Source: Fundicoccus_A sp052115865
GTDB lineage: Bacteria > Bacillota > Bacilli > Lactobacillales > Aerococcaceae
Length of the DNA: 64,000 nt
Assembly (NCBI RefSeq): GCF_052115865.1
Contig: NZ_JBQKME010000005.1
Coordinates: 1 to 64,000, forward strand
Direction: 5' to 3'
In this document: positions 42,996 to 51,604 of the stretch, piece after piece
How positions within the stretch are numbered: the first letter of the stretch is position 1
Layout: each line of letters begins with the position of its first letter
The notes under the pieces: generated by a model
Databases searched by the model: none
Told to the model about the DNA's origin: nothing
What the model saw: only the letters and a program-made list of their open reading frames with translations
Program-made: the position numbers and the translations under genes

Positions 42996-44729
42996 ATGGC
43001 TAAATTTAAAATATTAGGTACAGCAGCGAGCGATGGCATTGCCATTGCTCCTGCTTATTTATTGACGGAACCAAATTTAGAATTTAAACGAGTAACCGTA
43101 GAAGATAGTGAACAAGAGATTAATCGTCTTGCCGATGCTATCGAAGTTGCTCAAGGTCAAATTATAAAAATTCATCAAATTGCTTTACAATCCTTAGGTC
43201 AAGAAGAAGCTCAAGTATTTGAAGCACATTTGTTAGTATTAGATGATCCTGAATTTAAAGGTCAAATCGAAGCTAAGATTACAGAAGAAAAAGTAAATGC
43301 AGAATCAGCTTTAAGTGAGGTAGCGAATTTATTTGTTACTATGTTTGAAAGCATGGTGGATAATCCATATATGCAAGAACGTGCGGCGGATATTCGTGAT
43401 GTATCGGATCGTATTCTTGCAGCTTTATTAGGAGTAAGTTTGCCAAATCCTGCTACAATTTCTGAAGAAGTTATCATTATTGCAGACGATTTAACACCAA
43501 GTGATACAGCTCAATTAAACAAACGTTATGTAAAAGCATTTGTAACAAATATTGGCGGAAGAACTTCACACTCAGCGATTATGGCTCGTTCGTTAGAAAT
43601 TCCTGCGGTTGTTGGAACACAATCTATTACAGACCAAGTAAAAGATGGAGATTTACTAATTGTTGATGCCCTTGAAGGTGTCATCTTAGTGGACCCAACA
43701 GAAGAAGAAATTGCAGAATATCAAGAACGTGCAAATGCGTATACAGCTCAAAAAGCTGAATGGGCAAAATTAGTTTCTGAGCCTACCATTAGTAAAGATG
43801 GTGTCCACTTTGAAGTGGGGGCCAATATTGGTACACCTAAAGATGCTGATGGAGCCGTCGAAAATGGAGCAGAAGCTGTTGGATTATATCGAACAGAATT
43901 CTTATATATGGACTCTAAAGATTTTCCAACTGAAGATGAGCAATATGAAGCTTACAAATCTGTTTTAGAGAAGATGGCAGGCAAGCCAGTGGTGGTACGT
44001 ACGATGGACATTGGTGGCGATAAAGAATTGCCATACTTACAATTACCTGAAGAGATGAACCCATTTTTAGGCTATCGTGCAATCCGTATTTCATTGGATC
44101 AAAAAGAAATGTTTAAAACTCAACTTCGTGCGCTATTACGTGCATCGACAGCTGGTAAATTACGTATTATGTTTCCAATGATTGCAACATTAAATGAATT
44201 TAGAGCAGCAAAAGCTGTTTTAGAAGAAGCAAAACAAGAATTACTTAATGAAGGACAGACAGTTTCGGAAGATATTCAAGTAGGTATTATGATTGAGATC
44301 CCCGCTGCTGCTGTTTTAGCTAAGCAATTCGCTAAAGAAGTTGACTTCTTTAGTATTGGCACAAATGACTTGATTCAATATACAATGGCTGCTGACCGTA
44401 TGAACGAACGCGTTTCATACTTATACCAACCATATAACCCAGCAATTTTAACATTAATCAAAAATGTTATCGACGCTGCTCATGCTGAAGGGAAATGGAC
44501 TGGTATGTGTGGTGAGATGGCTGGCGATCAAACTGCAGTTCCTTTACTTGTTGGTCTAGGCTTAGATGAGTTTTCTATGAGTGCTTCAAGCATTTTAAAA
44601 ACACGTAGTCTAATTAAAAAATTAGATACTAACAAGATGAAAGAATTAGCAGACAAAGCGATCAATGATTGTCAAACTGTTGAAGATGTTATTGCATTAG
44701 TTGAAGAAGCTAAAGCTAATTTAGACTAG
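42996..44729 (+). CDS. ptsI: PTS enzyme I
   Basis: 577-residue phosphoenolpyruvate-protein phosphotransferase, first step of PTS sugar uptake. Phospho-histidine at about residue 192 in GGRTSHSAIMAR. PEP-binding C-domain with YRTEFLYMD, ..FSIGTNDLIQYTMAADR and catalytic Cys in GMCGEMAGD. Co-translated with ptsH. Confidence 0.97.
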   Translation: MAKFKILGTAASDGIAIAPAYLLTEPNLEFKRVTVEDSEQEINRLADAIEVAQGQIIKIHQIALQSLGQEEAQVFEAHLLVLDDPEFKGQIEAKITEEKVNAESALSEVANLFVTMFESMVDNPYMQERAADIRDVSDRILAALLGVSLPNPATISEEVIIIADDLTPSDTAQLNKRYVKAFVTNIGGRTSHSAIMARSLEIPAVVGTQSITDQVKDGDLLIVDALEGVILVDPTEEEIAEYQERANAYTAQKAEWAKLVSEPTISKDGVHFEVGANIGTPKDADGAVENGAEAVGLYRTEFLYMDSKDFPTEDEQYEAYKSVLEKMAGKPVVVRTMDIGGDKELPYLQLPEEMNPFLGYRAIRISLDQKEMFKTQLRALLRASTAGKLRIMFPMIATLNEFRAAKAVLEEAKQELLNEGQTVSEDIQVGIMIEIPAAAVLAKQFAKEVDFFSIGTNDLIQYTMAADRMNERVSYLYQPYNPAILTLIKNVIDAAHAEGKWTGMCGEMAGDQTAVPLLVGLGLDEFSMSASSILKTRSLIKKLDTNKMKELADKAINDCQTVEDVIALVEEAKANLD

Positions 44730-44773
44730 AAAGTTAAAAGTTAAGAGTCTGGAACAAAAGGTTTCAGCTATCC

Positions 44774-44827
44774 AAAAAAGACAGGAATCACTAATTCATT
44801 TATGAATGAGTGGTTTCTGTTTTTTTA
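44774..44827 (+). terminator. Terminator after ptsI
   Basis: Imperfect long hairpin: AAAAAAGACAGGAATCACTA and TGAGTGGTTTCTGTTTTTTT, closed by ATTCAT/ATGAAT with a 2-nt loop and ending in T. Confidence 0.75.
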
Positions 44828-44840
44828 TTGTCTTTATTTT

Positions 44841-45010
44841 GGGTTCTTTGGGTATATGGGGGAAAATAAAATGTGAGTTTTTAATGTCAGTTAGTAAATC
44901 AAATGCCCGCTCGCATGAAACTGGCATTTCAACCGAACGCAGGTCAACCGTTTGCAAAACGACACTCAGAAAACTTTCTTTTATCCCCAACTATTTTGCA
45001 AAAAAAACTA
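44841..45010. mobile_element. Short IS-like scar or MITE with ISL3-type ends
   Basis: The left end GGGTTCTTTGGGTATATGGG (44841-44860) and the right end, read on the other strand as TTTGCAAAATAGTTGGGGAT, resemble the GGTTCTTTGCAAAA..TTGGGG ends of ISL3-family elements and are imperfect inverted repeats of each other. The 170-bp body has no transposase, only a 7-bp inverted repeat AAATGCC (44901-44907) / GGCATTT (44923-44929). Probably a deleted copy or non-autonomous element. Family call is from memory. Confidence 0.4.
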
Positions 45011-45060
45011 CGACTTTAGGTGGAAAGTGATAATAATCATGTGCCTTTTGTTGATTCGAC

Positions 45061-45089
45061 TTTAAATTTCATTAAATTTTACTTATAAT
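45061..45089 (+). promoter_or_regulatory. Promoter for the glycosyltransferase gene
   Basis: TTTAAA (45061-45066), 17-bp spacer, TATAAT (45084-45089), 33 bp before the start. Confidence 0.55.
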
Positions 45090-45121
45090 AGAACTAATAA
45101 ATAGAGATAGTTGGTGTATTC

Positions 45122-46339
45122 ATGAATATAGGATTCTTTACAGATTCATATTTTCCTCAAGTTAGTGGTGTGGCTACATCGATTCAAACGCTTCGTAATC
45201 AATTGGAGGAGCGTGGACATAAAGTCATCATTTTTACAACAACCGATCCTAATGCCAAAATGGAGGCTGGTATCGTTCGGATTCCGAGTGTTCCATTTGT
45301 TAGTTTTCAAGACAGAAGAATTGCTTATCGAGGATTTGATCGTTGTTTAAAGATTGCTAGAGAATATGATTTAGATATTATTCACACCCATACGGAATTC
45401 AGTTTAGGCTTAGCAGGAAAGTATATTGCAAGTCGTTTAAAAATACCAAATGTACATACCTATCATACGATGTATGAAAAATATACACACTATATTTTTA
45501 ATGGTGAGCTTGTTCAGGCAAGCCATGTTCGAGTCCTATCTCGGATGTTTTGTGAAAAAACGCAAGGTGTGATCACACCAAGTACGATAACGGCTAATAA
45601 ATTAAGAGATTATGATATCAAAGTACCCATTGCTGTGATTCCCACGGGGGTAGATATTCCAGAATTTGATTATTACGGACGTCAAGAATTTCGCAAACAA
45701 CTAGGTTATTCCAAAAACGATATTGTTCTATTATCTTTAAGTAGATTATCTAAAGAAAAAAATGTCGATCAAGTTATTGATTCATTTAAAGAAATCAATT
45801 TAGAAAATCCTGCAACGAAATTATTAATTGTAGGTGATGGTCCTGCAAGGGAAGAGTTAAAAAAGCAGGCAGAAGATTGTCCTGCGATAAGTTTTGTTGG
45901 TGAAGTGGGCCATAATCAAGTGGCTAAATTTTATCAAGCAGCTGATTTATATATCAATGCTAGTGATTCAGAAACGCAAGGATTAACGTACTTAGAGTCT
46001 TTTGCTAATCAGCTTCCTATCGTTGCTCGTGGGAATTCATATTTGGAATCGATCATGCTAGGTGTTCAATTTGGAGCCTTATTTGATGAAGAGAACAGTT
46101 TAACTGATGTTGTCTTAGAATATCTAGATGATAAAGCAAATGGTATAATTCCGGAAATTGAAGCACATTCACTTTTTGAGATTTCATCCGAGTATTTTGG
46201 TGAAAAAGTAGAAACATTTTACCATCAAACCATTTTAAATTATTTGCAACAAGACCATACAATGTTTGATAAACTTTATAATTCTATGAAAGAACTGATT
46301 CATGATGTTGTCATAGGAGGGGGAAATAAGGGTGAGTAA
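45122..46339 (+). CDS. GT4 glycosyltransferase, probable diacylglycerol glucosyltransferase
   Basis: 405-residue retaining GT-B enzyme. N-terminus MNIGFFTDSYFPQVSGVATS and the C-terminal donor-site region ..NASDSETQGLTYLES (EX7E type) match 1,2-diacylglycerol 3-glucosyltransferases such as enterococcal BgsB. Those make the glycolipid that anchors lipoteichoic acid. The usual second glycosyltransferase (BgsA-like) is not adjacent. Substrate is inferred. Confidence 0.83.
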   Translation: MNIGFFTDSYFPQVSGVATSIQTLRNQLEERGHKVIIFTTTDPNAKMEAGIVRIPSVPFVSFQDRRIAYRGFDRCLKIAREYDLDIIHTHTEFSLGLAGKYIASRLKIPNVHTYHTMYEKYTHYIFNGELVQASHVRVLSRMFCEKTQGVITPSTITANKLRDYDIKVPIAVIPTGVDIPEFDYYGRQEFRKQLGYSKNDIVLLSLSRLSKEKNVDQVIDSFKEINLENPATKLLIVGDGPAREELKKQAEDCPAISFVGEVGHNQVAKFYQAADLYINASDSETQGLTYLESFANQLPIVARGNSYLESIMLGVQFGALFDEENSLTDVVLEYLDDKANGIIPEIEAHSLFEISSEYFGEKVETFYHQTILNYLQQDHTMFDKLYNSMKELIHDVVIGGGNKGE

Positions 46340-47201
46340 AATTGGATTTATTGGGCTAGGTGTCATGGGAAAAGAAATGGCGCGGCATTTACTGAGTGCA
46401 GGTCATGAAGTTCACGTCTATAATCGTACGAAACAAAAAGCCGATGAGTTAGTTGCATATGGTGCAAAGTGGCAAGATACTCCAGCTGAGATTGCTGCTA
46501 GAACAGATTATGTCTTAACAATCGTTGGTTATCCACAAGATGTCGAAGAAGTCTATTTTTCTGAACAAGGATTATTTAGCGTTGCGAAAAAAGGACAAGT
46601 TTTTATTGATTTAACAACATCGACACCAAGCTTAGCAAAAAAGATATTTGATTTTGGACAAACAATCGGTGTTGAAACCTTGGATGCGCCCGTGTCCGGA
46701 GGTGATATTGGTGCAAAAGAAGCGCGCTTGACGACAATGGTCGGTGGAAATGAAACAACTTTTGAAAAAGCTAGTCAAATTTTAAGTGTATTTAGTGGAA
46801 AAGTGACTTATATGGGCGAAGCGGGCAGTGGGCAACATACAAAAATGGCTAATCAAATAATGATTGCCAGCACCATGGTTGGTATGGTTGAAACCCTATT
46901 GTATGCGGAAACGATGGGGCTAGATAAAGAAAAAGTTATTGAGATTTTAGGTTCAGGAGCAGCCGCTAATTTTTCTCTAGCCAGTTATGGACCACGTATT
47001 CTTACAGAAGATTATTCTCCTGGCTTTTTCGCTAAACATTTTTTAAAAGACTTAAAAATTGCTTTAGATGAAGCAAAAGCTAAAAACTTAACATTACCTG
47101 GTACCCAATTAGCTACCGATTTTTATCAACAAGTAGTCGATAAGGGATATGGGGATTACGGGACACAGGTGCTAATGAAGTTTTTGTCTGAATCAAATTA
47201 A
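46332..47201 (+). CDS. NAD(P)-dependent oxidoreductase, 3-hydroxyisobutyrate dehydrogenase family
   Basis: 289 residues. Rossmann motif FIGLGVMGKEMARHLL at the N-terminus, substrate loop DAPVSGGDIGAKEARL and catalytic Lys in KMANQ are typical of beta-hydroxyacid dehydrogenases (HIBADH, tartronate semialdehyde reductase, GLYR). Substrate unknown. GTG start after GGAGGGGGAAA; it overlaps the glycosyltransferase by 8 nt, so translation is coupled. Confidence 0.85.
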   Translation: MSKIGFIGLGVMGKEMARHLLSAGHEVHVYNRTKQKADELVAYGAKWQDTPAEIAARTDYVLTIVGYPQDVEEVYFSEQGLFSVAKKGQVFIDLTTSTPSLAKKIFDFGQTIGVETLDAPVSGGDIGAKEARLTTMVGGNETTFEKASQILSVFSGKVTYMGEAGSGQHTKMANQIMIASTMVGMVETLLYAETMGLDKEKVIEILGSGAAANFSLASYGPRILTEDYSPGFFAKHFLKDLKIALDEAKAKNLTLPGTQLATDFYQQVVDKGYGDYGTQVLMKFLSESN

Positions 47202-47222
47202 TAAACTGAAAAAGATATTATT

Positions 47223-47276
47223 AAAAATCGGCAGATAGACTCTTTTTGTAGTAGAGTTTATTCTGCCGATTTTTAT
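47223..47276 (+). terminator. Terminator after the dehydrogenase gene
   Basis: Perfect 13-bp stem AAAAATCGGCAGA (47223-47235) / TCTGCCGATTTTT (47262-47274), T-rich end. Confidence 0.85.
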
Positions 47277-47343
47277 TTAGTTATTTATTAATGAGGGATT
47301 AAGAAAAACTAGATTTATTTTTTGATTTTTTAAGTTGGTTAAC

Positions 47344-47374
47344 TTGCAATTTCGCTGTATTTTGATACTATACT
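47344..47374 (+). promoter_or_regulatory. Candidate promoter for the DUF1797 gene
   Basis: TTGCAA (47344-47349) with TACTAT (47366-47371, 16 bp) or TATACT (47369-47374, 19 bp). Confidence 0.4.
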
Positions 47375-47435
47375 ATAAGAAAAATACCTATCGAAATTTA
47401 TTTTTCGATTATTCTAAGATAGAAAGGATTTTCTT

Positions 47436-47663
47436 ATGAAACCATCTGTATTGATTAATATTATTCAACGTTTAGAAGCTATGACGACTACAGATAATGA
47501 CTTTGAAGTTCGTCGATTTGAAATTGATGGTGTTGAAAAATGCCAAGTCTCATATGATAACTCTACTGATATGTTTGAATTAACTGATAGTGAAACGAGT
47601 GGTGTCTTTCAATTTGATGATCTCGATTTAGTTGCAATTGAGATATACGAATTACTTGGTTAA
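47436..47663 (+). CDS. DUF1797 family protein (YkuJ-like)
   Basis: 75-residue acidic protein, ..EKCQVSYDNSTDMFELTDSE..FDDLDLVAIEIYELL, matching the small YkuJ/DUF1797 family of Firmicutes. Function unknown. GAAAGGA ribosome site; monocistronic between terminators. Confidence 0.82.
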   Translation: MKPSVLINIIQRLEAMTTTDNDFEVRRFEIDGVEKCQVSYDNSTDMFELTDSETSGVFQFDDLDLVAIEIYELLG

Positions 47664-47730
47664 TCACAAGCAGTGAATAGTATTTATTAGAGGGATTGAG
47701 AATGTTAGGCAAACATAACTTAATTGCTAA

Positions 47731-47823
47731 AAAGCCGAATTTTTAAAATAGTGGAATCTGCCCTTGGCTCTTAATAATGGCTATTGGTTCGAGTTTACCA
47801 CTCTTTTAAAAGTTCGGTTTTTT
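47731..47823 (+). terminator. Long-loop terminator after the DUF1797 gene
   Basis: A 24-bp stem pairs 47731-47754 (AAAGCCGAATTTTTAAAATA..) with 47798-47821 (..TTTTAAAAGTTCGGTTTT), with two G-U pairs and one mismatch, around a 43-nt loop. Arms closely resemble those after prfC. Confidence 0.8.
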
Positions 47824-47844
47824 GTTATTGACTAGACAAAGACA

Positions 47845-47874
47845 TTCAATATTTTAAACATACTGTGCTATAAT
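47845..47874 (+). promoter_or_regulatory. Promoter of the yqeG-rsfS cluster
   Basis: Extended -10 TGCTATAAT (47866-47874) with weak TTCAAT (47845-47850) 18 bp upstream. Confidence 0.55.
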
Positions 47875-47967
47875 AGAACTATTAAAATTAACTGAATCTA
47901 AAGGTTCATAGATATGCAGCTAATCATTCTAAAATTAGAACTGTGTTTCTATTCTCCAGGAGGACAA

Positions 47968-48495
47968 ATGAAGAAGTATTTTACACCGGATTGGAAAATA
48001 AATTCCATCTATTTTATCACAGCGGAAGCTTTGTTGGAACGCGGTTATCGTGCGATAATTGTCGATCTTGATAATACATTACTGGCGTGGGATCAAGAAG
48101 AACACACGCAACAAATGGCTGAATGGTTGGAAGATTTGGTTCAAGACGGCATTAAAGTTTATATTTTATCTAATAATAAACTTCATCGGGTTGCGAAGGT
48201 CGCAGAACCATTAAAAATTCAATTTGCTGCAAATGCAATGAAACCTTTTTTAAAGAGTTTTAAACAAGCTGTAGATTATTTAGCTGTTCCCAATGATGAA
48301 ATAGTTGTCATTGGTGATCAGTTATTAACTGATGTCTTTGGAGCTAAAAGATTTGGCTTAGATGCCATTTTGGTTCGTCCGATTGCAGCGAATGACATTA
48401 TATATACTAAATTAAATCGTGTTTTAGAAAAAGTTATATTTAAGTTTGTTGGAATTGATCGACATGCGGATTGGGGAGTAACATTAGATGACTGA
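47968..48495 (+). CDS. yqeG: YqeG family HAD IIIA-type phosphatase
   Basis: 175 residues. HAD motif I DLDNTLLAWD (Asp33, Asp35), motif II ..LSNNK, motif III/IV ..VVIGDQLLTDVFGAK. Substrate unknown; always next to the GTPase gene yqeH. ATG 47968 follows CCAGGAGGACAA; codons upstream lack a ribosome site. Overlaps yqeH by 8 nt. Confidence 0.92.
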   Translation: MKKYFTPDWKINSIYFITAEALLERGYRAIIVDLDNTLLAWDQEEHTQQMAEWLEDLVQDGIKVYILSNNKLHRVAKVAEPLKIQFAANAMKPFLKSFKQAVDYLAVPNDEIVVIGDQLLTDVFGAKRFGLDAILVRPIAANDIIYTKLNRVLEKVIFKFVGIDRHADWGVTLDD

Positions 48496-49597
48496 AATGA
48501 TACAATGTGTAGGTTGTGGAGCAATTATTCAGACAACAGAAGTAGATGAAGCAGGCTATCTACCTGAATCTGCTTTAAGAAAAGGATTAGAAAAAGGAAC
48601 GTTATATTGCCAACGCTGCTTTAGACTGCGTCATTATAATGAACTAAAAGATCTTAATATTTCAGATGATGTCTTTTTAAATCGATTAAGTGAGATTGCA
48701 GAAGATAAAGCCTTTGTGGTGAGTATTATTGATATTTTTGATGTCGAAGGTAGTTTAATCCATGGTTTACCACGCTTTATTGGCAATCAGCCTTTTATCG
48801 TTTTTGTTAATAAAGTTGATTTATTACCTAAATCAACTAATTTAAAGCGCGTTGAGCATTGGATTCGTCGTATTTTAAAAGAGAACGGACTGTTTCCTAA
48901 TGATGTTATCTTAGGAAGCGCCAGTAAAAACCATACATTAGCTGCTCTAAGAACGGTGATTGAAAAAGAAAGTAAACACCGCAATGTATATATAGTTGGG
49001 GTTACTAATGTGGGTAAATCGACACTAATAAATAATTTAATTGCCTACTATGGAGGAGAAAAAGAAGTCATAACGACATCTAACCATCCTGGAACGACAT
49101 TAGATATGATTAGGGTGCCTGTTAATGAACAATATGCCATTATTGATACTCCTGGTATCATTCATCGCACTCAATTAGGACTGCATTTAAACCGCGAAGA
49201 ACTAAAAATGGTATTGCCAAGTAAGTTAATGAAACCAACAACCTTTCAATTGAATCCAAATCAAACAATATTTATTGGCGGAATTGCAAGAGTAGATTTT
49301 AATAAAGGTGAAAGAACTTCTTTTACATTTTATGTTTCAAACGATATGTACTTACATCGAACTAAAACGGAAAATGCAGATGGATTTTATCAAGCACATA
49401 TTGGTGAATTGTTACAACCTCCGTTCAAAGAAAATGTTGATTCATTTGGTACATTAAGTCCGAGAACCATTCAACTAAAAGCTGACCAAGATATAGCAAT
49501 TTCTGGTTTAGGTTGGTTTACAGTCAATCAAGATGTTGAGATTGTATTATGGATTCCAAAAGGTGTTGGTATATCCATCCGTGAGTCTATCATTTAA
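48488..49597 (+). CDS. yqeH: Ribosome biogenesis GTPase YqeH
   Basis: 369-residue circularly permuted GTPase for 30S assembly. N-terminal zinc finger Cys7, Cys10, Cys41, Cys44, then G4 NKVDLLPK and G5 SASKNH precede G1 GVTNVGKST and G3 DTPG, the permuted order. The C-terminal domain likely binds rRNA. Translationally coupled to yqeG. The aroE gene found after yqeH in Bacillus is absent. Confidence 0.95.
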   Translation: MTEMIQCVGCGAIIQTTEVDEAGYLPESALRKGLEKGTLYCQRCFRLRHYNELKDLNISDDVFLNRLSEIAEDKAFVVSIIDIFDVEGSLIHGLPRFIGNQPFIVFVNKVDLLPKSTNLKRVEHWIRRILKENGLFPNDVILGSASKNHTLAALRTVIEKESKHRNVYIVGVTNVGKSTLINNLIAYYGGEKEVITTSNHPGTTLDMIRVPVNEQYAIIDTPGIIHRTQLGLHLNREELKMVLPSKLMKPTTFQLNPNQTIFIGGIARVDFNKGERTSFTFYVSNDMYLHRTKTENADGFYQAHIGELLQPPFKENVDSFGTLSPRTIQLKADQDIAISGLGWFTVNQDVEIVLWIPKGVGISIRESII

Positions 49598-49629
49598 GTG
49601 AAAGGGTAAATCGTATAGGAGGAAAAAGC

Positions 49630-49944
49630 GTGGAACTAAATAAAGCGCAATTAAAATACTTAAGAAAATTATCACATAAAGAAAAGCCTTTATTTCAATT
49701 AGGTAAATTAGGGCTAACAGATGTATTTATTGAACAAATAGATGCAGCATTAGAAAAACGTGAATTAATCAAATTTGTTATCTTACAAAATAGTGATGAA
49801 GATTTAGAAGATGTTAGTTCTGAAATAGCTGAAAGAACTAATGCTACCATTGTGCAAACAATTGGTAATACGGCAATTTTATATAGAGAAGCATTAAAAG
49901 ATAAGCATCAGAAGATTAGTCAAGAAGTACATAATTTAGTTTAG
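49630..49944 (+). CDS. yhbY: YhbY-family RNA-binding protein (YqeI)
   Basis: 104-residue CRM-domain protein (..LRKLSHKEKPLFQLGKLGLTD..), associated with large-subunit assembly. The conserved GxxG-type loop appears as LGKLGLT. GTG start after AGGAGG. 10 bp before nadD. Confidence 0.93.
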   Translation: MELNKAQLKYLRKLSHKEKPLFQLGKLGLTDVFIEQIDAALEKRELIKFVILQNSDEDLEDVSSEIAERTNATIVQTIGNTAILYREALKDKHQKISQEVHNLV

Positions 49945-49954
49945 GAGGATTAAC

Positions 49955-50629
49955 ATGGCACTTGAGACTAAAATTCAAATTTTTGCTTCATTGGATGAAG
50001 TCTTTGATGTATTGACATTTTCTCAAGAAGCAAAGCAACCTTCGAAATATGATCGAAATCGTATAGGTATTCTTGGTGGTACATTTAATCCTCCCCATAT
50101 GGGGCATTTATTAATGGCGGAACAAGTTGGAAATCAACTTGAATTAGATGAAATCTGGTTTATGCCTACGGCTAAGCCGCCACATGCTCCTGGGAAAAAG
50201 ACGATTGCTGCTCAACATAGGCTGCAAATGGTGCAAAAAGCAATTGACGGCAATCCGCTTTTTAAGCTACAACCATATGAAGTGAATAAAGGTGGAATCA
50301 ATTATACTGTTGACACCATGCGACATTTTATAGAGGAGTATCCATTATCCGACTTTTATTTCATCATCGGTGGCGATAGTGTGAATGACTTGACGACTTG
50401 GCGTGAAATTGATGAATTAAACCAACTGGTGCAATTTGTTGGGGTAAGACGTCTTGGATCACGGCCTTATGATACGCCTTATTCTGTTATTTGGGTTGAC
50501 TCACCCTTAGTAGACTTATCATCAACCGAAATACGTTTAAGGGTGTATTTAGAACAATCGATTCGTTATCAAGTGCCTCTTGCAGTTGAAGAGTATATTA
50601 TGAAACATCGCTTATATATGGAACAATAG
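49955..50629 (+). CDS. nadD: Nicotinate-nucleotide adenylyltransferase
   Basis: 224-residue NaMN adenylyltransferase of NAD synthesis. The nucleotidyltransferase motif GGTFNPPHMGH is at residues 41-51 and SSTEIRLR near the C-terminus. There is a 36-residue N-terminal extension before the catalytic core, preceded by a perfect AGGAGG, so it is translated; comparable extensions occur in other Lactobacillales as I recall. Confidence 0.94.
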   Translation: MALETKIQIFASLDEVFDVLTFSQEAKQPSKYDRNRIGILGGTFNPPHMGHLLMAEQVGNQLELDEIWFMPTAKPPHAPGKKTIAAQHRLQMVQKAIDGNPLFKLQPYEVNKGGINYTVDTMRHFIEEYPLSDFYFIIGGDSVNDLTTWREIDELNQLVQFVGVRRLGSRPYDTPYSVIWVDSPLVDLSSTEIRLRVYLEQSIRYQVPLAVEEYIMKHRLYMEQ

Positions 50630-50642
50630 ATTGAGGTTAGAG

Positions 50643-51230
50643 ATGGAATACACACAAAATCTTATCAATTGTAGTCGGGATGAACTTCTTGATCAATTAA
50701 AAGATGTCGTAAAGACAAAAAGGTTCAATCATATTTTACGTGTTGAAGAAACAATTATGACTTTAGCTGAAAGATATGGTGTTGATCAAGAAAAAGCTTC
50801 GATTGCTGCTTTATTACATGATTTTTCAAAAGATTTGGAATCACAAGTAATGCGTGAATTAGCAAGACAATATTGGAATGAGCCTTTATTAGAAGCTAGT
50901 TCGGATGAAATCTGGCATGGATTTGCAGCAGCCCAAATTGCCCAAGATCATTTTAATGTAAAGGATAAGAGTGTCCTCACAGCTGTCGCTGGACACACAA
51001 TTGGATGGTTTGAGATGGACCAGTTGTTTAAGATTCTTTATTTAGCAGACTACATCGAACCTGGCAGAGACTTTCCTGGTGTAAAAAAAGCTAGAAAACT
51101 TGCTGAAAATGATTTAGATGCTGCTGTAACGTTTAAAATGTCAGCAACCATTAAACATTTAATTGATAAAGAGCAAAGTATCTTTTTACCAACAATTGAT
51201 ATTTACAATTGCTGGATTTCAAAAAATTAG
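50643..51230 (+). CDS. yqeK: YqeK HD-domain hydrolase (Ap4A hydrolase type)
   Basis: 195 residues. HD metal site with His30 (RFNHILRVEE), His59-Asp60 (ALLHDFSKD) and a later ..HGFAAAQIA... YqeK homologues symmetrically hydrolyse diadenosine tetraphosphate. ATG 50643 after GAGGTTAG. The TAG stop is embedded in the ribosome site of rsfS. Confidence 0.92.
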   Translation: MEYTQNLINCSRDELLDQLKDVVKTKRFNHILRVEETIMTLAERYGVDQEKASIAALLHDFSKDLESQVMRELARQYWNEPLLEASSDEIWHGFAAAQIAQDHFNVKDKSVLTAVAGHTIGWFEMDQLFKILYLADYIEPGRDFPGVKKARKLAENDLDAAVTFKMSATIKHLIDKEQSIFLPTIDIYNCWISKN

Positions 51231-51244
51231 GAGGAATTAATATT
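51229..51244 (+). promoter_or_regulatory. rsfS ribosome site with AUU start codon
   Basis: AGGAGG (51229-51234), 7-nt spacer, ATT (51242-51244). Reading from ATT gives M-K-L-V-E-E-K-L-E-L-F-V-K-A-I-D-D, which aligns within one residue with B. subtilis RsfS. No ATG, GTG or TTG lies after the ribosome site near the conserved start; the only upstream option, TTG 51209, has no ribosome site and encloses this one. Confidence 0.75.
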
Positions 51245-51604
51245 AAATTAGTCGAAGAAAAATTAGAATTATTTGTTAAAGCCATTGATGATCGCTTTGG
51301 CCAAGACATCGTTGCATTAGATGTTAAGGAACTGACACCTTTAGCGGATTATTTTATTGTAACGCATGCAAGTAACGACAGACAGTTAGATGCTATCGTT
51401 GAAGCAATAAAAGATGCAGCTGAAGAAAATAGTTTTCCTATTAAAAACATTGAAGGAAAAGATGGTGGTAAATGGGTACTCATCGACTTAAACGATATTG
51501 TCATCCATGTGTTCTACCACAGTGAGCGCATGCATTATAATCTTGAGAAAGTTTGGCAAGATGCCCCATTAGTTAACTTAACAGATTGGATAACACCACA
51601 ATGA
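51242..51604 (+). CDS. rsfS: Ribosomal silencing factor RsfS
   Basis: 120 residues, the family's normal length. Binds L14 on the 50S subunit and blocks subunit joining when nutrients are short. Conserved ..DIVALDVKELTPLADYFIV.., ..GKDGGKWVLIDLNDIVIHVFYHSER.., ..YNLEKVW... The start appears to be AUU (see 51229-51244), a codon that IF3 discriminates against. The following gene's ATG overlaps the TGA stop. Confidence 0.9.
   Translation: MKLVEEKLELFVKAIDDRFGQDIVALDVKELTPLADYFIVTHASNDRQLDAIVEAIKDAAEENSFPIKNIEGKDGGKWVLIDLNDIVIHVFYHSERMHYNLEKVWQDAPLVNLTDWITPQ

Noticed and set aside
44806..45030. Open frames on both strands inside the IS-like scar
   Set aside because: No ribosome sites, no homology that I recognise, and they run through the terminator and the inverted ends.
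51209..51241. TTG start for rsfS at 51209
   Set aside because: No ribosome site before it, and it would place the strong AGGAGG inside the gene and add 11 non-conserved residues.
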